Of a DNA stretch of 64,000 bases, positions 53,701-63,280 are shown one piece after another (position 1 is the stretch's first letter; each line of letters begins with the position of its first letter). The DNA is from Babylonia areolata (taxonomy: Eukaryota; Mollusca; Gastropoda; Neogastropoda; Buccinidae). The translations under genes were made by a program, and so were the position numbers. The stretch lies in the NCBI RefSeq assembly GCF_041734735.1, contig NC_134878.1, positions 15,063,901 to 15,127,900 of the forward strand, read 5' to 3'. The notes under the pieces were generated by a model that saw nothing but the letters and a program-made list of their open reading frames with translations, searched no databases and was not told the DNA's origin.

Positions 53701-56700
53701 ATGTTTCACCTTTATTTTCAGTATTTTCTCACAACAGCTTTAGATAATTACTGTTCTTCAAATGATAAGAACAGGCACATATATATCATTGGTCCATACA
53801 GTTTTAAAGTTTTTGATAATGTGTTAAAAAAACACCCCAAACAATGACAACAATAACAACAAAAATACTCGGCTTTTTAAAAAAAATCCTTAAAAAGTTG
53901 AATTTCCCATTGTTTTTTTTGGTTTTTTTTTAATCATTTTGATGATAAAGAAAACCGAATCTGTCAAAGGATTGAGGCGGATTGTTGTAAAGTATGTGAA
54001 GTCAAAATGATGGCTTAGAAATCATTTATTCATTTATAGTCTGTTCATCTAGGATGATGATATTAGACTTATGGCTTAGAAAGATTTTGCCTTTTAAACA
54101 ACATTTTGATAAACATACCTTCATTTGTTCCAATGGCTTTCCAATGTTCATGCTGTTCATTTGGTACTTATCAATTATGTGGGTTTGTTTTAGGAGTAGA
54201 TGTGGATCTTTATGAAATTTTACTTTTGAAAGGTAATGGAAATTTAGCTCTTGTGCGTGTGAATAAATTTTGGTATGAAATGTTTATGAAATATCATTCT
54301 CGAAAAGCAGTTGGTCAAATCAAATTGTGTGGACAGCATAGGCGTCATTTCAAGGCTGGACACCTGTCAAAACAAATGGATTTTTTACACAGCGTCATTT
54401 CAAGGCTGGACACCTGTCAAAACAAATGGATTTTTTACACAGCGTCATTTCAAGGCTGGACACCTGTCAAAACATGGATTTTTTACACAGCGTCATTTCA
54501 AGGCTGGACACCTGTCAAAACATGGATTTTTTACACAGCGTCATTTCAAGGCTGGACACCTGTCAAAACATGGATTTTTTACACAGCGTCATTTCAAGCT
54601 GGACACCTGTCAAAACATGGATTTTTTACACAATCTATTTATTTAATTAGCTATTTATTTAAACATTTATTTTTGTGTCTGTCTGTTTACCTGTTGATTT
54701 ATCCATTTATTCGTTCCACAACAGTTCAGACTTTCACCTGGTTTTGCAAGAGAGTCTGGAGCGGGGTTTTGCGCGACTGATGGACAACGTGGCCGATCAC
54801 TATCGCCAAAAGATGGATCCAGAAAAGCCAGAGATCAGGTGAGATTGATGCTGTATGATTGTTCTCTTTGATCTCGGGTGAACGATGAGTTAATCATATT
54901 CTTTGATAACAGCTGAATGACTGTTTGATCCTGTATCTTTGATAACAACTGCTCTGATTCGTTGATCATTTTGCTTGATGCTGTATCAGTGTCAGTGTCA
55001 GTTGCTCAAGGAGGTATCACTGCGTTCGGTCAAATCCATATACGCTACACCACATCTGCCAAGCAGATGCCTGACACTGTCTGAATGATTAGTTGGTCGG
55101 AATCTTTGACAGGCTGAATGATTATTTGATCATATTTTATAGCCGCTGAATGATTAGGTTAGCATATTCTTTGATAACAACTGAATGATGATCAGTTAAT
55201 CACATTCATTGATAACAGCTGAATGATTAGTTAATGATATTTTTTTGCTAAACCTAAAATGATGAATAGATCCTGTTCCTGAAAGGATGAAAAGTTTATC
55301 GTAGTTTCTGATGTTAGGTGAATGCCTAGCTATCATATTCTTTGATATCTTGAGTGCTTAATGGATTTTATTCAGTTGAAAATGTTTTTGTCATATGAAC
55401 CGGGTGCTCAGTGGCATCTCTTTTTTTTTTCATGTACAAAATATTTTAATATATACTGGTTTTTGTTTTTTTTGTTTTTTTACAGTACACAAAACTTAAT
55501 ATTACTAAACAGTAGGGATACAGTAGGGATACACTACATCACATTAACTTATTAGTGGCATCGATAATCGTGGTATAATCTGATTCACTGTGTGTGAATG
55601 GTCGCAGCCTCCATGAAGTGGTGCTCCCTTTTGCCAAAGTGCTGCCTGTCATGGACATTGTCATCACCCGACTGTTGTGTGACGCTCCCAATACATTTAT
55701 ACAGGTGATTACCATAATAGTGATAATAATGATGATAATAATGATGATGATGATGATATTGATAATAATGATAAATGTATATTTGTACAGCACCTTTTCT
55801 TTCTAACAGCTCCGGGCTCTTTATATGATTGTAGAATGACATGGCCAGTGTTTGATGACAATAATAATTATGATAATGATAATGATATTGATAATAATGA
55901 TACTGTACATTTGTATAGTGTCCTTTCTCTCTTACAGCTCCAGGCTCTTTATATGATTGTGTAGAATGACATAGCCATTGTTTGATAATAATAATGATTA
56001 TGATAATGATATTGATAGTGATGATACTGTACATTTGTATAGCGCCCTTTCTCTCTAACAACTTCAGGCTATTCACATGATTGTGTAGAATGACATGGCC
56101 AGTGTTTGTCAGAATTCCTAATCCGTGTATATAGATATATCACACAGCCATTGTTGTGTACAAATCTTCAGTTTTATGTCTTTCAACTTGAACTGCTGTT
56201 GACTGGATAGATCAATAAATAGGAAAATGAATTTTTTAAAAAATATTCTGCACTGGCTGGTAGAGGAATGGAGGTGGGAGTGGGGAGGGGGAGAAGGAAA
56301 GTGGTTAGGAACAGATGCTTTATCTCTGTGTGTGTGTGCGTGTGTGTGCGCACGTGCGCGCGCGCGTGTGTGTTAATAAAAAGAGGAGAAAGGTATGGAA
56401 TAACAAGAGAGGCAAGGCCTTCAAGACTCACTTGTGATACACTTAAAAAAAAATCCAAGCTTTTTATGTATTGAGTATAATTTCAAAATGTAATGTTTAA
56501 GATGAGAAAGATCAGTTTAAAGCAAATTAAGTCCCCTAGCTTTAATTACAGAGTAATTTCCCTTTTTTACTATCTGCACTAAAACGTTTGCAAAATAAAT
56601 AAAACTTCCATGCTTAGCAAAAGAAGTTCCTGTTTGAACAGAAAATGATAATATTGACTGCTCTTGTTGTTGGGTCAGAATATCAGATCAAAGTGCCAAG

Positions 56701-56931
56701 TTTAGAGAATACAAAAAATATAAATATAACAGTAAATGCAGTTTGCATATAATTAGGCTTCATTTATTATTTTTTTGTGCCCATCCCATAGGTGCAATAT
56801 TGTTTTAAACAAGATGAATGGAAAGAACTGAATTTTTCCTATTTTTATGCCTAATTTGGTGTCAACTGACAAAGCATTTGCAGAGAAAATGTCAAAGTTT
56901 ACCATGGACACACGGACACACAGACACACAG

Positions 56932-56962
<31 letters not shown>

Positions 56963-57598
56963 ACCGAACACTTTGTTTACACAAGTGAATCAAAAATAGT
57001 ATGATGGGAACAACAATACCAAGAAAAAAGAGGAAAAAAAAACCCACAAAAAACAACCAACCAAACAACAAGAAATGTTATTTTCAGGACTTGTGCATGT
57101 GTGTGCATGCATATGAGTGTACCTGTGAACAGGTGCATTTGTGATCATTGTGTGTGTGTGTGTGCATTGTTTGTATGTGTGCGTGAGTGCAGTTTTCTGC
57201 TGGGTGGTGTTTGATTTATAAAATCATACTTCATTTTCAGAAACACAGCTGCAGTTAGTCTTAGCTTGTTGGGTTGATTTGTATAAATCAGTTGCATAGT
57301 TTTATCATGTCATTTTTTTTTTATTCAGAGCATTATAAGCTGACTTGTAATTGTAGAATTAAAAAATTATGGTTTTATATGTTCATATGGTAAATACAAT
57401 TTTACATTGTTAAAGTGATCAGTTTTAGATGGTGCAGAACAGTTTCAGATTGTGACTGTGCCGAGTTTTGAGTGTCAAAGTCGTTGATCTGTTTTGTATT
57501 TCTTTCAATAGGAGCTGCTGTTGCTGGAGCAGTTGAAAAACTTTGCTGCCAACATCTATGAGGCCTTCAGCCAGGAAGATTTGCCCTCTGCTGCATGA
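38755..57598 (+). CDS. PEX3: Peroxisomal biogenesis factor 3 (13 coding exons)
   Basis: PEX3 is an integral peroxisomal membrane protein that docks PEX19 carrying newly made membrane proteins (family knowledge). Coding exons: 38755-38827, 43393-43477, 44802-44848, 45559-45640, 46801-46844, 47845-47966, 49669-49753, 50432-50486, 51379-51535, 53272-53339, 54725-54838, 55608-55704, 57512-57598. All introns are GT..AG and phases match, giving 371 codons (human 373). Hallmarks are RRHKKK then a membrane span (about 16-32), HHFDSNQRTCNMT (56-68), KLSLWIELKIV with tryptophan 104 (the same number as the human PEX19-contact tryptophan), LLLRVQLNLMGGY and the C-terminal KNFAANIYEAFS. Exon 1 is isolated by a 4.6-kb intron but its MLTRLWNCMRRHKKK matches the human MLRSVWNFLKRHKKK. 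No broken exon was found. Confidence 0.95.
39360..39960. repeat. Low-complexity part of PEX3 intron 1
   Basis: (TTTA)n at about 39352-39379, C-runs at 39720-39747, (CA)n at 39911-39939 and many short CA stretches. No gene seen. Confidence 0.7.
40119..40585 (+). mobile_element. LINE ORF2 C-terminus with zinc-binding motif and tandem-repeat tail
   Basis: The 123-codon frame has FRIGMSNLRSH and then NCPFCDDTPETEMHFLLVCP, a C-x2-C-x8-H-x4-C finger typical of non-LTR element C-termini. After the stop, the 3' end carries attaaaat and a short (CGACTT)n tail at about 40579-40602, the way several LINE clades terminate. The frame is intact; the catalytic domain is missing. Confidence 0.7.
40616..41145. 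repeat. CA/TG microsatellite cluster in PEX3 intron 1
   Basis: CA-rich 40616-40800. Then (AC)n, (TA)n and (TG)n follow one another at 41033-41145 as a compound microsatellite able to form a long hairpin, because the CA part is followed by the TG part. Confidence 0.85.
41778..41985. repeat. (TA)n followed by a 60-bp minisatellite, 3 copies
   Basis: (TA)n at 41778-41804. Then three copies of gaaaagagagagagaaggaa followed by aagggaataagaaacaatct and caatcatctatcattta. Confidence 0.9.
42080..42182. repeat. Compound CA / TA / ACAT microsatellite
   Basis: (CA)n 42076-42092, (ACAT)n, a long (AT)n at 42123-42166, then (ACAT)n again, roughly symmetric. Confidence 0.9.
42236..42625 (+). mobile_element. 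SINE family B, near full length, plus strand
   Basis: tRNA-like head ggcagaatggttaagatact with gggtttgaatcctg, then tctggcaaaattctgtagaa and a 3' part with tgcctgactagtg and gtaaatgtggtgcagcatat. This copy fixes the family's orientation. Confidence 0.7.
43215..43330 (+). mobile_element. LINE 3' end with (AAT)n tail, just before PEX3 exon 2
   Basis: gagttatgcatgcgtttgaa, aaagcgctttgatttgtcta, caagattcagtgctatataa and an (ATA/ATT)n tail. It ends about 60 bases before the exon 2 acceptor, with a (CT)n run between. Confidence 0.65.
44425..44784 (-). mobile_element. SINE family C, near full length, minus strand, abutting PEX3 exon 3
   Basis: 3' end first as read: acaacagatttctctgtgtg, ctgctctccccagggagagc, then tgccgtgggttctttcacgt. 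The tRNA-like head at the right has an inverted box (gattcgaacc near 44717) and reaches about 44784. The exon 3 acceptor is at 44801. Confidence 0.75.
45110..45475. repeat. CA-rich and (CT)n microsatellites in PEX3 intron 3
   Basis: CA-rich 45110-45200 and 45300-45400, then about 24 CT units at 45416-45464. Confidence 0.9.
46160..46256 (+). mobile_element. LINE 3' end with (ATT)n tail
   Basis: gcgtgtgaatgactggtgcg, aaagcgctttgatttgtctc and ttcagcgcaatataaatacc, then (ATT)n. Same family as 43215-43330. Confidence 0.65.
46373..46530. repeat. Conserved-looking 150-bp element of unknown class
   Basis: Runs from gcgctagccgggggac through gggaggttattagccttagt and ctccgcttaggcagatagta to ctgcactagttgggtcacgg and taagtatg. 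It contains several short inverted pairs. I remember near-identical stretches from mollusc transcripts, which suggests a repeat family. It lacks a tRNA box and a poly(A) tail. Confidence 0.4.
47016..47844. repeat. 50-60-bp minisatellite, about 17 units, ending in the PEX3 exon 6 acceptor
   Basis: Unit: gtatgggtgacaggtgtatg, cacatggatgatgttttatc and atacagcaat. Shorter units lack the tatgca step. Every unit has two AG sites (catacag and gtgacag). The last unit reads atgaatgggtgacag at 47830-47844 and its AG is the acceptor used for exon 6. The array fills most of intron 5. Confidence 0.93.
48000..48160. repeat. A/T-only low-complexity tract after PEX3 exon 6
   Basis: Tract of TTTATT, TTATTATTA and AATTTAA runs with almost no G or C. 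Confidence 0.9.
48163..48275 (+). mobile_element. SINE family B, 3' part
   Basis: ctcaaggcctgactaagcgc, gttgggttacactgctggtc, cttggcagatgtggtatagc and tgcagtgacgcctccttgag. The rest of intron 6 (48276-49668) shows no gene; about 48835-49160 resembles another unrecognised interspersed repeat also seen near 58140-58420 (aggccctgtttc, gtgtcctttggaaag). Confidence 0.7.
49669..57598 (+). CDS. PEX3: PEX3 exons 7-13: cytosolic helical domain
   Basis: Residues 152-371. Exon 7 encodes YLSLVKHLLGEG (human YLSSIQHLLGDG). Exons 8-9 encode a less conserved segment with QYVLPGEQVPD (human HYMMPDEETPL). Exon 10 encodes LFDKLVKETRDIMES (human KLLNETRDMLES). Exon 11 encodes LERGFARLMDNVADHYR (human LNRGFSRLLDNMAEFFR). 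Exon 12 encodes LPFAKVLPVMD and exon 13 ends with EQLKNFAANIYEAFS and TGA at 57596-57598. The order and spacing match the human protein throughout. Confidence 0.94.
50555..50780. repeat. (TG)n and poly(T) in PEX3 intron 8
   Basis: About 22 TG units near 50560-50602, TG-rich to 50720, (TA)n, then a run of about 27 T. The remainder of intron 8 to 51378 shows nothing I can support. Confidence 0.9.
51664..51965 (+). mobile_element. SINE family A, diverged
   Basis: gagctgtggttgaatggttg head, ggtggactaagggtggagat, cctgaacccccttcttgtgt, atacatgtaaaaacccactt and gggagttgcagcccacgaac. A (CA)n run follows at 51964-51983. Confidence 0.7.
52690..52960 (-). mobile_element. SINE family C, minus strand, diverged
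   Basis: tttgccatgggttctttcat, gtctcatccgaatgactagc and a head region with inverted box-like sequence, ending near ctgccacaaggccactgct. Just upstream, 52583-52660 holds a direct repeat of about 43 bp (tttttgtaaaattttgggtt, gctgtccccagtg). Confidence 0.6.
54343..54640. repeat. 50-bp minisatellite, 6 copies, in PEX3 intron 10
   Basis: Units begin at 54343, 54393, 54443, 54491, 54539 and 54587. Each reads cgtcatttcaaggctggaca, cctgtcaaaac(aa)atggat and tttttacacag. The first three are 50 bp and later ones 48 or fewer. All three frames stay open for long stretches, but this is repeat, not protein. Confidence 0.93.
54885..55262. repeat. Degenerate minisatellite in PEX3 intron 11, interrupted by a SINE piece
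   Basis: Repeats of ctttgataacagctgaatga, ttagttaatcatatt and variants. A minus-strand family B SINE fragment (54985-55078, ggtatcactgcgttcggtca and ctacaccacatctgccaagc) sits inside the array. Confidence 0.75.
55705..56080. repeat. Triplicated segment with (GAT)n in PEX3 intron 12
   Basis: Three related units (about 55705-55850, 55851-55990 and 55991-56105). Each has a run of gat/aat triplets, then tgtacatttgtatagcgccc, tttctctctaacagctccag and gctctttatatgattgt. Other parts of intron 12 (56106-57511) hold microsatellites (TG near 56326-56372, CA at 56922-56958) and no gene I can support. Confidence 0.8.
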
Positions 57599-58915
57599 AA
57601 TGGTGATACAGGTTTGCTGCATCTTTGGTTTATTGTAAAACTTTTTTTTTCCTTGCAGTAATGTTGACTGTTTGTGTTCTGTCTCACACGAAATGGAGAT
57701 TGACTTGCTCAATCAAGTGAAAATCTGTTGTTAATTGTGTGTGTGGAAGGTATAAAATGTGGAAAAAATGTCTGTTACAATGTTGTTTGTTTGGGGAATT
57801 GTGAGAAAGTACAAGCGATTACATTCCTTTTAAGATTTTGTGAAAGGTTGTTTCATGATATGAAAACTCTTGTGTGGATATCACTATGTGAAAATATTTC
57901 AGATGTAAATGAGATTTTTACTTCACACAGTTTGATAATAATGCTGCAGATACGTACATGCAAAGCTAGTCGTTGACTGTTGTTTTGAATCGTGGCAGAA
58001 TGAGAATTTTTTTTTTTATTCTATGATGTGTGATCTTTGGTCGTGCTAAATACTGTTGTGACTTATTCTGTAACTCACTGATAATTTTCCACAACACAGG
58101 AATCAGTAAAAAAGAAGAAAAAAAAGTGAGTTGAGCTTAGACGCGCCGGGGTAGAATGGGTGAGGTGTTGGATTTCAGTTCCACTGTTCACCAGTGATCA
58201 AGATTGGAGGCCCTGTTTCAGCGTAACATTGTGTCCTCGGGGGAAAGGCACTTTACTGTGATTTTCCTCTCTCCACTCAGGTGTGAATGGATACCTGACT
58301 TGAGTTGGGGAAGGTTAAAATGGCGGGAGAGGCTTGGGCTTCTTCCTGTGCTGATCTCAAAACGCGGAAGATAACCAATTCACTGTCCGGATGGCTGTAA
58401 ACGGCTGTAGGCCTTTTAACTCTTTGAAGACAAGCTACATTTTATTCAGATGGAGTGAGGAGGGGAAAAAAACAAGATGCAGAGCAAGACTTAGCTTTTC
58501 TGTTTGATGATCAGTCATAAATCAGTGACCAGATATCAGGCTGTTCAGCATTACGGTTGATGCTAGCTGCACTTGTCTCCTGAAGTCACCTTGGTCTAAA
58601 AAGGCATTCACTTGGTTTTTTATCCCAGATATACAGATTGAATGCAAGAGCCGAATCAACTGACTTGACAAGCTCTGTTGGAGGTTTCTCGCTGTTTTAT
58701 CATTTTGGGGGGAGATCAGGGGGGGGGATCCCCACAACTTTGGACATTTTGTTTTCTGTATTTTGATATGGTGAAGATGTTGCTGTGGAGGTCCATCTAG
58801 GTTTGGGACAACTTGACAAAGCTGTAGTACTCTCATAATATATCTTGGTGTCAGCCAGGCTGAGAGATAACAGACACCTGCAGTGTTTGTCAGGAAATTT
58901 GAACACTCCCAAAGA
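57599..58915. other. PEX3 3' flank, no gene seen
   Basis: Probably starts with the PEX3 3' UTR. No AATAAA lies close to the stop; the first clear one downstream on this strand is at 60418-60423. About 58140-58420 is an interspersed repeat also present near 48835-49160 (aggccctgtttcagcgtaac, ggggaaaggcactttactgt). Confidence 0.45.
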
Positions 58916-59272
58916 TGGGCGCAATAGCCGAGTGGTTAAAGCGTTGGACTGTCAATCTGAGGGTCCTGGGTTCGAATCACGGTGACGGCGCCAGGTGGGT
59001 AAAGGGTGGAGATTTTTACGATCTCCCAGGTCAGCATATGTGCAGACCTGCTAGTGCCTGAACCCCCTTCGTGTGTATATGCAAGCAGAAGATCAAATAC
59101 GCATGTTAAAGATCCTGTAATCCATGTCAGCGTTCGGTGGGTTATGGAAACAAGAACATACCCAGCATGCACACCTGCGAAAACGGAGTATGGCTGCCTA
59201 CATGGCGGGGTAAAAACGGTCATACACGTAAAAGCCCACTCGTGTGCATACGAGTGAACGCAGAAGAAGAAG
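58916..59272 (+). mobile_element. tRNA-derived SINE family A, complete, with 14-bp target-site duplication
   Basis: Reference copy for the family. Head gcgcaatagccgagtggtta with the B box gggttcgaatcac (58968-58980), body to catgtcagcgttcggtgggt, tail catacacgtaaaagcccact and (GAA)n. AACACTCCCAAAGA at 58902-58915 is repeated exactly at 59273-59286. Perfect duplication and intact body mark a young insertion. The 3' half recurs at 63281-63446. Confidence 0.92.
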
Positions 59273-59294
59273 AACACTCCCAAAGACACATCCG

Positions 59295-59463
59295 TGAAGT
59301 GGATGATCCTTAACTGTACGGTCCTTGTCTTCCAATTTGAGCCCACTGCACACTCAGTTCTGATTTGGAGCCGGTCACGGGCTGAACAGACACTCCTTTG
59401 ATGGGGATCGAATCCGTGTCCTCCCAGTTGTAAGTCCACAACGCTAACCACTTCATCACAGCA
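59295..59463 (-). mobile_element. Second tRNA-like SINE type, minus strand
   Basis: Minus strand read: gatgaagtggttagcgttgt, a box ggattcgatcccc, then a body without family A motifs. It follows 9 bases after the target-site duplication of the previous SINE. Confidence 0.5.
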
Positions 59464-59544
59464 GATGGTATTTGTCACTCGCAAGGTAAGCACAGTGTAG
59501 AGAGAGAGGCGAGAAAACGGTTGAGACTAACCTGTGACCTGTAG

Positions 59545-59610
59545 GTGGTGACTTGTCCTTTGAAGAGAGTATCCCGACGTTTCGGGCCCTAGGCCCTTCT
59601 TCATGGGGAG
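59545..59610 (-). mobile_element. Retroelement-derived motif around a GGGCC/GGCCC hairpin and CGAAACGTC
   Basis: On the minus strand: ccatgaagaagggcctaggg followed by cccgaaacgtcgggatactc. The stem plus CGAAAC resembles the catalytic half of hammerhead-like motifs seen at ends of Penelope-like elements. The CUGAUGA half is not present, so self-cleavage is not expected. Confidence 0.35.
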
Positions 59611-59639
59611 AAAAATAGAGAATGGAGAAGAAAAGAGAG

Positions 59640-59850
59640 GGCAAAACCAAGACAGAGGTAAAACTAAGAACTGTGAGGAGTAATCAGAGAGAAAAAAAGA
59701 AAAGAAAAAAAAGAACAGAGAAAAAGGTGAGCAATATTTACAAAGGAAAAGAAGGGGGGATGGTTAAACACTGGGGTGGGGGGGTGGAGGTGGAAAAAGA
59801 GGGTTGTGGTTCGCCAAAAGATGAAAAGGTGTAAGAATATGTGTGCTGGT

Positions 59851-59892
<42 letters not shown>

Positions 59893-60940
59893 AGAGAGAG
59901 ATAGAGAGAGAGGGGAGGATTAGTTAAGGAATTGATGTTTCCAGTAAATGTGAATTATACCTGAAATACAGGGGGCCGGGGATGGGGAGGAGGGGTGTGG
60001 ACGGGAGGGGGGGGGGGGTGATGGGACACAACATTTGTCAGACATGCAACGCTTCATGAAATGAATCGTCACCATGAGTCCTACAATTCACATATGGTTG
60101 TGGCATTTTTTTCTGCTTCATTTTTCTTTTTTCTTCTTTTTTGTTGTTGTTTTTTTAATTTTTTTATTAGCTTTGATACACGTAATTGTTATCTAGATTT
60201 TTAGTTTGTGTACATATGAATCATGAGATGCGACTTTGGCCATATTGATGATTCTGCTTATGGTATGAAGATGGTTAAAGTATAATTTTACTGAGCCCAC
60301 TGTTTTTCCTTCTCAGTATTTTTGGAAATGAAATAGTTTATAACAGAGAGCTAGTTTGTGTGTGTGTGTTTGCACGTGTGTGTGTGTGCGTGCATGCGTG
60401 CGTGTGTGTACAAAACAAATAAAAGTTATGGCATTGAAAACTGAAACTGAAAAACAACAACAACAAAACAACAACAAAAGATGTATACAGAATTTGCTGG
60501 CTTTTTGCTAGTGTTTTGTGTTTTCAATATTCAGTAGATAAGATTCAGTTTTACTTCTTTTTTTTTTTTTTTTTACATATTTCCTGAAAAATATTTTTTG
60601 TTTGTTTTTTGGAACTGACCATCATCATAATCTGTGAGATGGAGACAACTCATTGAGTATTATGCCACATGTGGGATTTGCGTGGGGATAGATAATTTGT
60701 GTGGGGACAGAAAATCCATGTGAGGAAAGAGACAGACTGACCGATGAGAACAGGAAGTCTGTTGCTACTTCACATGGGGTTTTTTTTCATCAGGCTATTT
60801 CAGGTCCAGTGTGATCAATGGTTTGCCGTCCTTGTGGTGGGCAGCTTTGTGGGGAATGAAAGGGAGGAGGAGGAGGAATTTTGTTTAATGTCCCGTCACA
60901 CATATCGGTGATTGAAGACATTTTGTTAAAGTATTTATGA
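59640..60940. other. Purine-rich and T-rich intergenic DNA, no gene seen
   Basis: A-G rich 59610-59830, (TG)n 59852-59888 with (GA)n to 59912, G-rich 59970-60020, T-rich 60110-60165, TG-rich 60356-60408. A polyadenylation-type AATAAA lies at 60418-60423, too far from PEX3 to assign with confidence. Confidence 0.5.
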
Positions 60941-61589
60941 ATAGATCTGAGTATTATCGGTTAGAAGGGGTGGGAGATGTGGATGAATGGAGGGTTGGGA
61001 GAAACTGGGCAAATGAGGGTAAAAATGTGGGTGAAATTTGGAAGAAAAAAAACAACAACAACAACAAAACAACTCTAAATACAGTTACAGGAAATTACTT
61101 AAAGGACTTCGTAAAAGAGAAGTCGTTAAACTGACAAGCGAAACAACTGATAATGAATGCAAAAAGTCAAAAACATCAACGTTCTCAGTCACTTGTGAAG
61201 ACACACTTTCGTGTACAAAAGGGGAATGAAAGATGTGACTGTGGAAGTGAGGGTTTTGCTGAATCTGCTTTACAGTTGTTTTGTTCTCTTTTTTTTCTTC
61301 TTCTTTCTTTGTTATTTTTGTTCACTCTCTCTTTCATTCCTGCAGCATTTAGTACATTTTCAAGGCCTGACCAATGTGTCGGGGTCTATGCATATACGTC
61401 TACTGAAAGTGTTCTGTGGTGAGGTGGTCTTTTTCTCTCACAAGTTGTGTGTGCAAGTCCCTCAGTTCTGTATTCCCGGCAGTCTCCAAGTTGTGCCGTG
61501 GGATCACCTGTTGGTGTGTGTAATCTTCTGTGCTGTGATGGTTAACTGATTGTGAGTAATGATTTGTTCTGACAGTGTTGAGACCAAGC

Positions 61590-62235
61590 GTGTGCAGTGA
61601 TCACACAGCCAAGTCTCTGGGGTCTTCTGGAGAAAAGCTCCTTTGAGTCCCCAGTTTCTCTTCAGAGACAGTTTTGTCCTATGGGCCTTTCAGTATCAAG
61701 CACCTTCTGTCTGGAAAGAGACAGTTTTGTCCTATGGGCCTTTCAGTATCAAGCACCTTCTGTCTGGAAAGAGACAGTTTTGTCCTATGGGCCTTTCAGT
61801 ATCAAGCACCTTCTGTCTGGAAAGAGACAGTTTTACAGTTTTGTCCTATGGGCCTTTCAGTATCAAGCACCTTCTGTCTGGAAAGAGACAGTTTTGTCCT
61901 ATGGGCCTTTCAGTATCAAGCACCTTCTGTCTGGAAAGAGACAGTTTTGTCCTATGGGCCTTTCAGTATCAAGCACCTTCTGTCTGGAAAGAGACAGTTT
62001 TGTCCTATGGGCCTTTCAGTATCAAGCACCTTCTGTCTGGAAAGAGACAGTTTTGTCCTATGGGCCTTTCAGTATCAAGCACCTTCTGTCTGGAAAGAGA
62101 CAGTTTTGTCCTATGGGCCTTTCAGTATCAAGCACCTTCTGTCTGGAATTATCTTTCTTTGGATCTCCATAACTCACCAACTCTGACCTCTTTCAAAAAC
62201 AACAACAAAAAAAACACAAAAAAACAACGAAATAG
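61590..62235 (+). mobile_element. LINE ORF2 C-terminus with an internal 53-bp unit amplified nine times
   Basis: The final copy leads into APSVWNYLSLDLHNSPTLTS then FKNN, the C-terminal block of CR1/L2-type ORFs. Units of agacagttttgtcctatggg, cctttcagtatcaagcacct and tctgtctggaaag start at 61666, 61719, 61772, 61825 (60 bp, with a 7-bp insertion), 61885, 61938, 61991, 62044 and 62097. Because 53 is not a multiple of 3 and no unit has a stop in any forward frame, all three forward frames stay open (up to 264 codons). These are not a real protein. Confidence 0.85.
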
Positions 62236-63280
62236 AGAACCTGCCTGTTCAAAATGGCCTATGGATGTGAAGTGGTCTGTCTGTCTCCATCCCCCCCCCC
62301 TCCCCCGCCAGCCCTCCCACCCCCCATTACAATCTTCAAGTAGTATGTGTGCCTGTGTGTTGCTGTTTACAGTGGTGCGTGCATGTGCTCGAGTGTGTTC
62401 TGTACGTATGCGTGTGGGAATGTGTGTGCATGTGTAGGGCATATTTTGTGTATTTTTTGGTGTGATTGTTCACATATGCAATTTATAGTATTGTTTTGGT
62501 GTATATAGGTATATATGGGTTTGTTCTTTGTTTTTTTTCTTGTCTTCATTTGCTATTGTATGCTATTATGCACTATTGTATTATAATTGTGTTGTTTCAT
62601 GCGAGGTGCCCATAGCCCATTATATAGGGAGTTAACACCATTGTATATGTACTCTTTTATGTGAGGCGCCAAGAACCGATTATTTGGGGAGTTTTGCACA
62701 ACATAAGGTCTATATATTATTATTACTATTAGTGAGAAACAGATCCAGTTTGATATTGAGCCTTGCTGGTTTCACGACCATCTGCTGTGAACCTTGGTGA
62801 TGGATCATGTCAGTAAGAAGGGGAGGCTGAACAGGTTGAAGTTTCAGGTTCAGTTGGCTGGTCCCGGTCAGGGAAGATAAATCTCTTTGGATGAGAAGTA
62901 TGTGTTGGAGACACTTGTGGCTTGATGTATGAAAGTTGAATGTACTGGTCGTTTTGTCAAGGAGTTATGTGGATGTTAATGATCCGGGGCATTGTCCTGG
63001 GCTCTGTGTGTGTGGTGGGGGTGGGGGTGGGGGGGTCATAATACATTGCAGGTATATGCAGTTAGTATATTTTTCTATTACTGTTAGCATACTTTTCTAT
63101 GATCATGATAGTCATCAATGCATGTGTCTGCAGTTGTGTACCCTATGGGTGCATGTAAAGCCTAAAAACTTTGCCCTGAATTTTTTTTTCATATTGTCAG
63201 CTCATGCTCATGTGAGACAGTCTGTCCTTTGGCTGTGTGTTTTCTTCTGGCATAGTGCCGCCATTCCTGCCAGGTTCTTC
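62236..63280. other. Intergenic, no gene seen
   Basis: C-rich run at about 62290-62330, TG-rich to 62440. Two similar 60-base stretches (about 62597-62650 and 62660-62705) share gaggcgccaagaaccgatta / gaggtgcccatagcccatta and ggggagtt, a small duplication. A G-rich run lies at 63015-63036. Confidence 0.45.

Noticed and set aside
54343-54640. CRISPR array
   Set aside because: Direct repeats have no unique spacers, the setting is an animal intron and there are no cas genes. The same applies to the arrays at 47016, 61666 and 63447.
58921-58985. tRNA gene
   Set aside because: The tRNA-like head with a GGTTCGAATC box continues into a SINE body, and the copy is flanked by a target-site duplication. 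Similar heads at 3340-3400, 42240-42310, 44700-44780 and 33060-33115 were rejected for the same reason.
61643-62437. 264-codon protein gene
   Set aside because: It is one of three overlapping open frames created by a 53-bp tandem array; no frame is preferred and the only protein similarity is to a LINE C-terminus.
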